Shown here: positions 1-10,617 of the stretch, in pieces | Numbering within the stretch: position 1 is the first letter of the stretch | Layout of the letters: every line of letters begins with the position of its first letter | Assembly (NCBI GenBank): GCA_004009845.1 | Contig: RMBW01000141.1 | Span: forward strand, 1-64,000 | Origin: Davidsoniella eucalypti | Lineage: Eukaryota > Ascomycota > Sordariomycetes > Microascales > Ceratocystidaceae | Length of the DNA stretch: 64,000 bases | Reading direction: 5' to 3' | Position numbers and translations under genes: made by a program | The notes under the pieces: model-generated | The model's input: the letters and a program-made list of their open reading frames with translations, nothing else | The model's database searches: none | What the model was told of the DNA's origin: nothing

Positions 1-662
1 TGCAATGACTTATATTACACTATCTCTTGTACTGTAGTACTGGTTCTTGATTGCTACATAACTAATTGCGTCTCATCCTACGTCTTTAACCTCGCTGTCG
101 AACAGCTCCTTGCTGTACAGATACATATACCTTCACTCCTACTATCCACATGGCTATTGTAGACCGCCTACTAATTCAACTCACGGCTAGCTAACCAGCA
201 ACAAAAACATAATGATGTGATCCCTGTTGCTATGATTTTGACACATTCTCCTCCTTCCTCTTGCTCGTTTGCTTTACCTTGCATAGGTAAAGCCAGCTAC
301 CCACCGCCTCGGCACCCCGATAAACCAAGTTGCCTTGAAACTACGGCTCTTGGTATCTTGTTGGTGTGGTAGTCTGGTGGTCTGGCGGTCCGAGCAACTA
401 CATCTATTTATACATGCTCTACCATGTCTGTACATAGCTGTAGTATCTATGGGGTGGATAGTCATGCACTAGAGGTTGCAGTTGCAATCTACGAAAAAAC
501 ATCGCCGTACTCGTGGTACAAATATACACAGCATACCCATTATATACATATATGTGCATAACGTATTCCACAAGCTAGTCGTTGATACAAGAGAATCGGA
601 AATCTTTCTATGGCCACACGGTTATAGTTATATATCATATCTTTTTATTTTTATCATCTTAA

Positions 663-686
663 ATTCATTAATCTTATGGAGCTATA
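663..686. repeat. first copy of dispersed 24-bp sequence
   Basis: Exact match to 27136-27159 in the other gene-poor region, same orientation. Both copies sit in AT-rich intergenic DNA 26 kb apart and outside any gene. Confidence 0.55.
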
Positions 687-760
687 AAGATGTATATCAT
701 ATCTTGCATGCTAGTCAAAACTGGCATATCATACAACCTTAGTCCACCTATCCTCCTGCC

Positions 761-780
761 TGCATATGCATGCATATGCA
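761..780. repeat. perfect 20-bp palindrome
   Basis: TGCATATGCATGCATATGCA reads identically on both strands and is also two tandem copies of TGCATATGCA. Could extrude as a hairpin or bind a dimeric protein; no function can be assigned. Confidence 0.8.
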
Positions 781-2496
781 ACAACATCTCTTGGCAGCTG
801 CTAGTGTTAACCTACCGCCGACATTCAATGCATATGCGGGTTCTAGGTATAGTTGTACATATTATATCTGCATGGAACCCTAACTGTTCTTGAATATCAA
901 GTATATTGCCGGCGCGTATGTTGGCTTGTTGGCTGGATTACTCTATGATACACCTACATATGTAGGTTGCCCTATACGAGCCTCTATTTCTTCGTGGCCT
1001 AAACATTATGCTTGCGGAATCAACTTGCAATATAGTCCACTAGAAAACCCCCCGGGAGACAAAAAATGCACGCAAACCAGGCTAGTCTCGGTTTGGTTCG
1101 AGATCCACGTGTATCCTTACCCCCTTCATTCGTGGTAAATTTGTCCCGTATTTCCTACAGACCCGGGCCCTGCTCTCGATTCTCACTACGACGTTTTTTG
1201 CCCTCTTTTCTTATCCTTATTTACCATACTAGTGGTGGCGAAAAAGGGCGGTTAATGAGCCTAGCGTGTAAAGAAGAAAAAAAGACCAAGGTGAAAATCT
1301 GGCTCTGTGAGACTTATCCACATCGTATTTCCCTTATTGCCCAGTATACAGGCCCATAACTTAGTGACTGTATATAAACGGGCTAATATAAATACTATCT
1401 AGTAGGTCTTGCGTTCTATGACCTACTACTTAGACATTTCACTGTCATTGTAGTGTTGCTTGATGTTCATATCGCGCCCTTTGGATCTGCCTCATGATGT
1501 CGGGGATCACCTAGTGCGACAGGCTCTTCCAAGCAAAGCACGCAGTCGATCTATGTCTGTGGAAGGAATCATGGTTAAACCAAAACTAGCGCGCCTTGTT
1601 TCCTGTCTGTCTGTCTTGCTAGGCTTAGGTTGCCTGGCCACGTTGCTGCCACCTTGTTGAAACGACAATGTCTCCGTAAGCCGGGGACACGAGCTTTGCA
1701 TTTAGTCATCTTTTGGCCTGCCCACTGCTTTGCATGATGGCTATCAGTTTCGTACCAAAAGTCAATTATAAGCGAGGAATATCCATGAGACTGTTACCAA
1801 ACATGCTTCAGAAGACTGCCTCTTTTCCATATCGTCTCCAGATATGCTCTTTATTTTGCCTTAGGCCCAATGAATGTGGCTCTTGATGTCGAAATCTAGA
1901 TTCTGACGCTCACTTGACATGTCTTGTCAAAAACTGTCGGAAGTATTACCGACATTAATCTTGGCATTCGTGAAAGCTGTCAAAGATAACTTGGCGTTCG
2001 ATCACAAGCCAAAGAACTAGAAATGCCTTACAGGGCTACGCTCGCGCTTATCTTATCGAGACCTAGGGTTATAGATACATACTAGGGTTATATATACTCT
2101 ATATGTTGCGGCGGAACTCCGCCTACATTAATAATCGTCAGCCAGACCAGGCCACCATAGAGAGGCGAAAGCAGCCCATCGCTTTCGTCAAAATATCCTT
2201 ATAGCACTCTAATAAGTCATGTATACCTGCTTTCAGCTTTATCCAATTTATATTTTATAGCATTGTTTCCAAGGTGTTGGTGACCTTCTTAGTGAATAGC
2301 GCTAACACGGAAGCCGGTATCACAAGCGCACTTAACAACATACTTCACTACCCGTTTCTGTCTCTCTGCAGTAGTTGTTGAGCAAGGCTTTTTGGTAGTG
2401 GCCTCTCTCCTATCCACCCTCCACCTGCCCGCTTGTCTCTGCTTTTGTTTCCTGATTTTCTCTTCTTTTGTTTTAATTTTTTTTTCGTTCTTGGTA

Positions 2497-4059
2497 ATGC
2501 GCAGCAACTCGTCGCTTGAGCGCGCTAACCCGCCTCCACGTCGTAAATCCTGCGCGGCTTGCGTCAAGGCCAAACGCCGCTGTGATCTGGCAGTTCCGCA
2601 ATGTTCCCGCTGTAACTTGCGTGGCGTTGACTGCGTTTACAGCAATAGTAAAACAGGGCCCCGTGCCGGAGTTCCTAGTCCTCCACAAGAAGATGGACTG
2701 TCGCAGTCTCGGCCATCGCAACAGGCACGATCACAGCCGCCAGCCCAGGATCGGGAACCACAAACCGGCCTAGATGTGCCACCGCCTACTAATACTACTT
2801 CTACACCAAGTATACTCATGACGCCGCCCACGTTCTTGGATGCTCGATATCTGCATGGCGCGAGCCAGTCGTCCGACCTGCCTGACATGTTCACTACGGA
2901 ACTGGGAACACATAGCTATGAACAGTACACATTAGACCATGGCTTCAACAACATGGCGACCACTCCAACTGCCTCAGTCCAACTTAACAATCCTAGCCTG
3001 AGTGCCGTCGATGTTGAGCTGTTGAACTCGATGCCAGATTCAAACTTCGCTGCCCATGAGCTCTTCAACCTTGTCCAGTTACAATCTCTGGCCACTTGTC
3101 AAGCTACAACCACACCTACTACCATGGACAGTCAAAATATAGAAGTCACGCCATTACTTAGCGTCGATAACTACGAAAGCTATGAAGTTACCAAAGTACC
3201 ATGGGCCAACGCTTCTAGCGAGATGATATATGCACGCCTTTCATATGCTCGAAGTATGGTTAAAAATGCACCACAGTCGATGGTCCTAGACGGGAGCACT
3301 CCATGGAGTCACCCACGACTCTACGAAGACTACATGCCACGACAAATGGAAGACGCACTGTCTAGCTGTGCCCTCTACCGAGTTATAACAGACCGGAATT
3401 CCTCGATGATTATGCGCACCATTCGGTCTCGTTTGAGCCTTCTTGTGAAGGAACCCATTCCGCCCAACGCTCCGCCAATCGAAATATTAGCCAGAGTACA
3501 GTCACTGTTGTTGCATATCATCATATGCATGTTCGACAACGACCCCATCATGCATTCCGTGGGAAACGCCGCCCAGCCGGCTCTAGAAGAAGCCGCAACC
3601 CATCTGCTCGAGATCTTGGGCAAGGACAACCCCGGCGGTGCTCCGCCCGTTATCAACCCGCCATGGTCCATGTTTCCTGTCACGGCGGCGCGGGAATTCT
3701 GGCTCAACTGGATCTTCGTGGAGTCAGCGCAGCGATCGTTCACCATGGTCTTCTTCTTTGCACAGATGATGCGGTTACTGAAGGGTGCTCCGCCGACTAA
3801 GTGTTCAGAAGCTAAGCACACGCTGGCTAAACTCACAGTCTCCAAGGCGCTTTGGGATGCTCCCGATGTTGTTGCTTTTGCCAAGGAGTGGGCACTGGGG
3901 AGACACTTGGTGCTTAACCATTTCTCGCTAAGATATTCCTTGGATATCGCCAAGGCAGATAATATTGGAACGTTTGAAAAGATGATTATGAAGACTATCA
4001 TAGGAAATGATCAGTACAAGGGCTGGGCTGCCAGTCAAGGAGTCTTCGAAGTGGAATAA
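2497..4059 (+). CDS. Zn2Cys6 fungal transcription factor (520 aa)
   Basis: Predicted nuclear, DNA-binding regulator; target genes unknown. The N-terminal binuclear zinc cluster is visible at residues 19-46 with cysteines 19, 22, 29, 36, 39 and 46 (C-x2-C-x6-C-x6-C-x2-C-x6-C) and the basic run VKAKRR between the second and third. A Pro/Gln/Ser/Thr-rich linker follows (about 50-180). The helical C-terminal half contains a HPRLYEDYMPRQ segment near 270-280, a motif I associate with one subfamily of fungal C6 regulators. The frame stays open upstream, but that part reads as translated pyrimidine-rich leader (Leu/Phe/Ser/Cys only), so the ATG 18 codons before the first zinc ligand is chosen. No intron is needed. 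It converges with the glycosyltransferase gene, stops 194 bp apart. Family assignment is firm; biological role is not. Confidence 0.88.
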   Translation: MRSNSSLERANPPPRRKSCAACVKAKRRCDLAVPQCSRCNLRGVDCVYSNSKTGPRAGVPSPPQEDGLSQSRPSQQARSQPPAQDREPQTGLDVPPPTNTTSTPSILMTPPTFLDARYLHGASQSSDLPDMFTTELGTHSYEQYTLDHGFNNMATTPTASVQLNNPSLSAVDVELLNSMPDSNFAAHELFNLVQLQSLATCQATTTPTTMDSQNIEVTPLLSVDNYESYEVTKVPWANASSEMIYARLSYARSMVKNAPQSMVLDGSTPWSHPRLYEDYMPRQMEDALSSCALYRVITDRNSSMIMRTIRSRLSLLVKEPIPPNAPPIEILARVQSLLLHIIICMFDNDPIMHSVGNAAQPALEEAATHLLEILGKDNPGGAPPVINPPWSMFPVTAAREFWLNWIFVESAQRSFTMVFFFAQMMRLLKGAPPTKCSEAKHTLAKLTVSKALWDAPDVVAFAKEWALGRHLVLNHFSLRYSLDIAKADNIGTFEKMIMKTIIGNDQYKGWAASQGVFEVE

Positions 4060-4253
4060 GCAGGATCAACCAGCTAAATTGGACATGTAAATCCCGTAGG
4101 CCATTTTTAAGAAAAAGCAGGTTTCAGCAGTACCTGTGTGATCTCGCACGAGACACCATTTATTATTGTACAATAGAAATCAAACATATACAGAAACATA
4201 TGCCACTCATGTTCGCCCCACTTCATGTCTTATTATGATGAATGATGTTCGAT

Positions 4254-5398
4254 TTAAAGGGCGCATACTCTTTTGCGATTCGTCACAAAATCTTGATACA
4301 GACCGTTCCATATCGTTCTATCCATACAGTGGTCATCACCTTCTGGGCACTTTGGTTGGTGCTCGTCTCTAATCGACTCAGATATGGGTCGCCACGGCTT
4401 TGGAACCGGCCAGTCAGAGAAATGAATAAGCTTGGCTTCTTGGTAGATCTTTACCGGATCCCACTCTTCACTGAGGCTTCCCAGATACTTGGAATGATTG
4501 TCCGAGCGGAACTCTGCTGACAGCATATCATATGGACGATGGGGTAATGTGACTGTCGTTTCACCGTACAGAGTGTTCACGATCTCCATGTCGTATTCGT
4601 CGCGGCCGGCCTTTTCGATTTCTAGTAGGATGTGTTCCATCTGCGCCGATGAGGGTGTGAGCACCATTAGCTGTGAGGAGAAGACTTCTTGCCCGGGCGA
4701 GAGCCAATATGCGCGTGGCATAGCAATAATACATGGAGATATGAAGAAGAGCTCGTCCATGTGGTGCATTAGAAGGGAATCGGAGTCGATGGATATAACG
4801 CGGTCATACTGCGTCTGGTTAAAGGCCAGAAGCTTCGTATACGAGTTGGCCCATCTTGCTATTATAAAATAAAAATGTACATATTAGTAAATGCTTTGTA
4901 AGGGGAAGAAGGTACAAGTTGTGTTTGTTGAGATGGGGTCAACTTACAGTCTGCAGCAGCTTTGTGCTGGATGTCAATCGGCTGTAACTTGACGTCGTAT
5001 ACGTCACGGGCCTTGGCCAGCAATCGTGCATCCTGACTGCCTGGGTTTGGCTCATAGGGATTCTGCATCATATCCCGCGGATACATCATGAGTCTGTCGG
5101 CTTTACTATCGAGTTCCTGTAGCGCGGCAAATAACATGATGCTATTGCATAGATACGCCGAGTTTGTGACATATTGGACATATGCAAACCCGTCCCAAGG
5201 CTCTCCCAGCTTCTTTTGTGGCCCAGGAACCAAAGAGCCCGGCACCTTAGAAGATGCGTCTGTTTGGTCTCCAGCAAATAGAAAGTCGAGACCGATGAAA
5301 TCGCGCGCTGTATATAGCAGCAGAAACGCGAATATAATTGGTACACATGTTCGTGGCCTGGCGTATATCGGCAGACGTTGTCCAGACAGAAACGCCAT
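4254..5398 (-). CDS. Gnt1-like glycosyltransferase, GT8/glycogenin fold (351 aa, two exons)
   Basis: Exons on the minus strand are 5398-4948 and 4858-4254, with an 89-bp intron (GTAAGT donor, TAG acceptor) that joins in phase. The protein begins with a short basic tail and one hydrophobic segment at about residues 18-38, so it is predicted to be a type II Golgi or ER membrane enzyme. The lumenal part shows family hallmarks: WDGFAYVQYVTN, the WANSYTKLLAF segment, a DSD metal/nucleotide-sugar motif at 175-177 in RVISIDSDSLL, and AMPRAYWL downstream. These fit the fungal branch related to yeast N-acetylglucosaminyltransferase Gnt1. Donor and acceptor sugars are inferred from the family only. A longer open frame extends upstream of 5398, but the ATG there immediately precedes the membrane anchor and is the better start. 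It converges with the upstream regulator gene. Confidence 0.82.
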
Positions 5399-6568
5399 AT
5401 TGCAGGAGACTATGGAGATGTTCAAATAAAAAGATGATGTAGAATTGCCGGCAATGGGGGAGACTTCGGAGAAGATGAATGGGGGAGACCGTTTACAGAA
5501 ACGGCAATATTTCCAGTAAGAGTTGACAACCGAGAGAATTGACTCCGGCAAAAGAGGAAATGAGAGAATGAAAGATCATGTGTTCCCCGTATATTGGGAG
5601 GCTCGGTCCCGACCATCAACAGTGTGGCAGTGAACGTGCTGAGTAGGTGGGAATATCATGCACATGGCTAGGGTGGGCTCATGGAGAAAGAAGGACGGGC
5701 TAGCACTGTCATATTCCTACCTTTGTGCTGTAACTGCAGATCACATTGGCGTGCTTGTTTGTTGGCGTTTATGACGGAGATACCTAAAGAAAACAAAGCT
5801 ATCGACCAGGGCAAGAATATCAAACTGAGTTAAAGTGAAGTGCGATCCGTTAATCTACAACTATAAGCGCATACCAAAAGTGGAACCTATGAGTTTTATG
5901 CTTATTCAGGCGAGTGATAACTTTATAAGGTCTATATTGTAGAAACTGGTAGTTTCACCGTAGCCTCATCTTCACATACATCTATGAGCTGGCTATATAG
6001 AGATAGACACATTATGATATATATATTATTGAAGCTTCGTCATGATAATAACTTTAATGATGTGCCATTATAGCACTCACCATAGCCATTTGAGACGTAG
6101 CTGAAGTAACAAATATCCCTAGTGTTTCGCAGCCTTTAGTCAGAAATAGATGCTACTTGGAAGTTGGATAGAATAGAATAAAACGCAACACCTAATTAGC
6201 TTTTCCCAACCTAATCGTCAAAATGTCCTTGATATCGGTATTTACAAGAATAGCTCGTACGGTGTATTAAATAAGGAAATACTGTGTCATGGAATCATGA
6301 TGACTAAGCTTAGCATATACCCTAACCCTACTAATATTAGTACTTGGTAGCGTAGCTTGGTGATGGTACTACTTGAGCCTGTAAACGCGTATTCACATTG
6401 TCATTCAATGATATCCATGTCACAAACATCGAAATCCATCTTATCTATATTTTTATGCTAAATTTCTTCTTAGCATACTAATGAACAGCATTAGTTACAA
6501 ATATATGTGCTCACAATATGCTTTTAATGGTATCTCCTATAACCTCCTAATCCACGATAAACGCTTTA
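5399..6568. other. intergenic, no gene seen
   Basis: About 1.2 kb of AT-rich DNA between two divergent genes (the glycosyltransferase on the minus strand, the conserved protein on the plus strand). It should hold both promoters. I see a TAACCCT-type telomere-like heptamer near 6318 but no coding frame, RNA gene or long repeat. Confidence 0.5.
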
Positions 6569-7925
6569 ATGCCTAGACAACTTCCCGCCGGATGGACTAG
6601 AGTCGACAAACATAAGATATCGAGCAATGAAACCGATCCAAAAAAGCCGACGAAATCTGGTTGTGATGGAAATTCCAAAGTACAACAAATCGAAAACCCT
6701 GATGGCCCAAAGACGGGAAAACAAGCGAAGAGATCAAAGGGTCTTTCCATCTCCTGCAAAGACGATGAGAAACAGATCCAGAAACGTCCGAAAGAAGTGT
6801 ACGTGTTGAAATAAAAGACAAGTCTTATGTTCCGATTTTTCAATGCTAAGACTATGTAGGTTCATGATCTATGGTGTCGACCATGATGACAAGTACTGCA
6901 TGGTGGAGGATGAGCTATTAGAGATCTCTAAGAAGTTCACCGCTCATCTTCATGCGGCAGAATACCAACGCCTCAAAGACGAAGCTCGGGCCCAGAATGC
7001 AGAAACCATCCGAAACATCTCACGGCCCGTCATTGGCTCGGTGTCGACAGCAGAGAGTACACGACATGCCCGACAAAGCAAACAGCGCAAATCTCACCAA
7101 GCTGCCCAAGAGGCAATGGCAGGAAATGGCGGAGGTCTGGTAGATGACAGAGCCAAGGCTGGATCGTCTCTGCACAAACTCATGCAGCTGGGAGCGGCGG
7201 CAGAAGTACCGTTGATGAACATCTCGGCATCGATGCGCTCGTCTGAGAGTCAACATCGTGCAGATTCACAACAGTCACAGTCTACGACCCTTTCTTCATC
7301 GCAAAAGAGCACGCAAAGGTGCCAGAGTCCTCGCACAGGAATGTCTCGAACGGCACAAGACACGCCCAGAGCACGTGAGACATCGCGAGGAAGAACGTTG
7401 ACTGCCCAGACACATACCCGGTCCAGCACGCCTAGATCAAAAGATACATCGTCTCGGACAGAATCTGTAGCAACACCGCGGCATCAAGCCAGAGCATCAT
7501 GCATACACATTCTCTCTGACGATGGCGAAGACGAGGACGAAGATCTTAGCGCTGCACCTATTCCAAGCTCTGCCGTGCGATCTAATCCAAGACTACGAGA
7601 CACGGTTCTCCGACCGCCATCCTATCTCCACGACGACCCAAATCTCACGGTAGAAACTCCAAGTGGGAGGTCAGCTGCATTTTCTAGAGTAGGCACATCT
7701 GCGCCAACTAGTCAAGACAGTCATATTAGCGCTACAACGTCAACGGCCGCTGAGGATAGCGATGATAGCGACGACATATTTGCAGATATGCGTAAGAAAC
7801 GCAGAGCAAAAATGCTAGATCATGGACCGCCACGACATAGAGAGAATAGGCTGGAGAGATTATCTACACACACGATACAGGCCAAAATTGAAGAGCCTGA
7901 AGGTGTCATGCCGACATTTCTATGA
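6569..7925 (+). CDS. conserved fungal protein of unknown function with SUMO-binding-like motif (431 aa, two exons)
   Basis: Two exons, 6569-6798 and 6860-7925, with a 61-bp intron (GTACGT donor, TGCTAAG branch-like site, TAG acceptor) that joins in phase. The N-terminus LPAGWTRV is followed by a Lys-rich linker; the most conserved-looking block lies across the splice junction and after it (YGVDHDDKYCMVEDE, then FTAHLHAAEYQRL). I recognise this block as recurring in uncharacterised filamentous-ascomycete proteins but know no function. The remainder is low-complexity, rich in Ser, Arg, Gln and Thr, with an acidic patch near residue 290: IHIL followed by SDDGEDEDED, the form of a SUMO-interacting motif. 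The C-terminus is charged and basic. Probably nuclear; that is inference. Upstream in-frame stops support the chosen ATG. Confidence 0.75.
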
Positions 7926-8474
7926 CGGGCCGCTTCTCTAGTTAGGGTTACTGGCTAACTTCCGGCAATTAAGCCCCATCAGGAAACCTGGAAAACCCTA
8001 GCGTACAACCCTGGGTTCGTTCGGTTACCAGGGCTAAATGGACAAAAACTCAGTCCGCGGGGCACAATAAAGATAAGCGTTTATCAGCCCAATAAAGCAG
8101 AGGGGCAAAAAATGGCATAACAAAACCCAATTTTTTGTTTTGAAAAATGATGCATAACCCAGCTTAGTTCGGCCAATAAAGATTTGGGGGAATTTTATCA
8201 TTCTGCATCATCGACCATTTTGATCATTGATCATCATCGCCAAAAAATAGCCCTCCAAATCGCTGCTGGTGCTGTATTTATAAGCAGATTCCTAGCCGTC
8301 ATTCGACTCTCAAACTATCCGAGTTTGTTATTTTCATTCAAACTTTGTATCAGATACCCTTTTTGTTTGCTTTTTGCAGTTTTGTTCCTCTGTTTAGCAT
8401 ATTCTCTTGTTTTCTCTTAATAGAACTACATTCAACCTCTTCTATCACGATCATCACGAACATCTTTCTTCACC
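7926..8474. promoter_or_regulatory. promoter and leader region of NMD3
   Basis: The gap between the conserved-protein stop and the NMD3 start. It carries a TTAGGGTTA motif near 7940 and AACCCTAG/AACCCTGGG motifs near 8000, a TATTTATAAG TATA-like box at about 8275, and a pyrimidine-rich leader from about 8320 to 8474. No separate gene is visible. Assignment as promoter rests on position and these motifs. Confidence 0.45.
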
Positions 8475-10091
8475 ATGTCTATGGACCTCGATGCTCCCGT
8501 GCAACTGACCGGCACTGCCGGTAATGGCGCTACGTAAGTTGACCTTCTATTGTCACTTTACCGACTGTCTTCTCGTTTATTTAGTGCGCTGATGCTGATT
8601 CTCCCCTCTAGTATTTTGTGCTGCAACTGCGGTGCCCCCATCGACGGAACCACTGCTGCCGGCGCCCTCTGCTATGACTGCATCAAGCTCACCGTTGATA
8701 TCTCGCAGGGCATCCCCCGCGAGGCTACTCTGCACTTCTGCAAGGACTGCGATAGATGGCTGTTGCCACCCACCACCTGGGTCGTGGCTATGCCTGAGTC
8801 TCGTGAGATGCTGGCCCTGTGCTTGAAGAAGCTGCGCGGTCTGACTAAAGTACGTATAGTCGACGCCAGCTTTGTGTGGACGGAGCCTCACTCTCGCCGT
8901 ATCAAGATGAAGATGACCGTCCAGGATGAAGTGCAGAGTGGTATTTTGCTGCAGCAGAGCTTCGAGGTTACCTACATCGTCAACACCCAGCAGTGCCCCG
9001 AGTGTGCCAAGTCTTACACCGCCAACGTGTGGCGTGCCTGTGTCCAGGTGCGCCAGAAGGTTCATCACAAGCGTACCTTCTTGTTCCTTGAACAGCTGAT
9101 CCTGAAGCACAACGCCCACCGTGAAACCCTCAACATCAAGGAAGCCAAGGACGGTATCGATTTCTTCTTTGCCAACAAGAACCAATCTGAGAAGTTCCTG
9201 GACTTCCTCAACTCTGTCGTTCCCATCAAGAGCAAGAAGTCACAGGAGCTGATTTCGCAGGATATCCACACCTCAACTAAGTCATACAAATTCACCTTCT
9301 CTGTCGAGATTGTGCCTGTCTGCAAGGATGATCTGGTTGCTCTGCCCATCAAGATGGCCAAGTCTATTGGCAACATCTCTCCCCTCCTACTGTGCCACCG
9401 CATCGGTACTTCGGTCTACCTGATGGACCCTAACACCCTTAACACCGCCGATATCTCTGCGAACGTTTACTGGCGTGCTCCTTTCTCGCCGCTGATGGAT
9501 GCCCCCGAGCTGGTTGAGTTTATCGTCATGGACCTTGAGATAACCCCTATCAAGAAGGGCAAGTGGCATCTGGCTGAGGTGACTGTAGCTCGCGCATCGG
9601 ATCTCGGCTCCAATGACAAGACCTATTTCACCCGCACACATCTGGGTGGCCTTCTACGCGCTGGTGATTCTGTCATGGGCTACATGCTGACAGGCACCAA
9701 CTTCAACAATGTTGAGCTAGATGCTATCGAGGCATCAAACACATACGCCTCTACCATTCCCGATGTTGTTCTGGTCAAGAAGGTGTACCAGCGCCGCAAC
9801 CGCCACCGCCGCAACTGGGAGCTCAAGCGCATTAACAAGGACGATGGTGAACTACTACCGAAGAAGGCTGACCAGGACCGCATGGACCGCGACTACGAAC
9901 TGTTCCTGCGGGATATTGAAGAAGATGAAGAAATGCGCCAGGCTATGGCCTTATACAAGAGCAAGGGCCAGCCTACTGCTGATGATGAGATTAGCATGGC
10001 TGATACTGATGCTGGCTCGCAAGACGACCTGAAGATCGACATGGACGAGCTGCTTGACGACTTTGACGAGATGACTGTGGAGGATGCGTAA
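8475..10091 (+). CDS. NMD3: 60S ribosomal export protein NMD3 (512 aa, two exons)
   Basis: NMD3 is the adaptor that binds late pre-60S subunits and carries them through the nuclear pore by recruiting Crm1. Exon 1 is 8475-8533 and exon 2 is 8612-10091, split by a 78-bp intron with GTAAGT donor and CTAG acceptor. After splicing the N-terminus reads GNGATILCCNCGAPIDG. Four CxxC zinc pairs follow: CNC-G, LCYDC, HFCKDC and QCPEC, as in the family's treble-clef domain. The CDRWLLPPTTW segment is a family signature. The length is close to the yeast protein (about 518 aa). The C-terminus is acidic with leucine/phenylalanine spacing compatible with the nuclear export signal. Start is the ATG 6 nt before a second in-frame ATG, in a good context (CACCATG). 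It converges with ESF2. Confidence 0.96.
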
Positions 10092-10617
10092 TCGACGTAC
10101 CTTGAATAGTTAGATTTACACAAAAAAAAGCATAGCATCGTGTCTTTCTATTGTTGGGCTAGATGAATCAAAAAAGTTTGGGTCTCTCGGTTCTTGGGGT
10201 GGGGTTTCATTTGTCTCTTTTCTTCTCTAGTTTTTTCGTTATTTTCATGTTGTGGTCTGTTAGGTTTTCTTTGTTTCTTTGTTTGCCTCATTTTTAGTTG
10301 ATATCCGGGAAACAAACACAGCTGTCAGTAACGGATATGACAGCTGGTCTTGGATATGCAGATACATAGATATTGCATACACACTATACTTGCATCAAAG
10401 AACTCACAGTGCCTTTTCCTTTGTGTCTGTATGATCGTTTGTAATATTCTAGGTTGAAGAGAAGGTATGTGTTATTAACAACAAGATGAGATATTGGTAT
10501 ACACGAGTGAAATCATAAACCACTGAAGAACTCCGTTGAAACAAAAACAAAATGCCGTAGGCTTTTTTGATGCATGAACAAGCCTTTCCTTTTTTTTTCC
10601 TATTTCCCCAAATATCC
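10092..10617. other. shared 3' region of NMD3 and ESF2
   Basis: A 526-bp gap between two convergent genes. It is T-rich just after NMD3 and A-rich towards the ESF2 stop, as expected for 3' untranslated regions on opposite strands. I see nothing else in it. Confidence 0.5.

Larger units (their letters stand above)
1..2496. other. gene-free AT-rich flank and leader of the first regulator
   Basis: No coding frame here looks like a protein; the longest open frames (under 100 codons) have no recognisable domain. The stretch is AT-rich with small symmetric elements: a perfect 20-bp palindrome at 761-780, a 16-bp palindrome at 952-967, and two near-identical CTAGGGTTATA units at 2064-2100. Bases 663-686 recur exactly at 27136-27159. 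From about 2340 to 2496 the plus strand becomes strongly pyrimidine-rich, as is common in leaders of fungal genes, and this part is probably the promoter and 5' untranslated region of the downstream regulator. Confidence 0.6.

Noticed and set aside
1090..1112. GGTTCGAGATCC resembling a tRNA T arm, next to a CACGTG
   Set aside because: No tRNA cloverleaf forms upstream; the similarity is limited to the box itself.
2104..2340. possible solo LTR (TGTTG at 2104, CAACA at 2336-2340)
   Set aside because: The termini resemble Copia-type LTR ends, but the flanking 5-mers (CTATA and TACTT) are not a target-site duplication and no second copy or internal domain exists in the window.
3375..4001. 208-codon frame antisense to the first Zn2Cys6 regulator
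   Set aside because: Mirror of the regulator's coding frame; the sense strand carries the recognisable domain.
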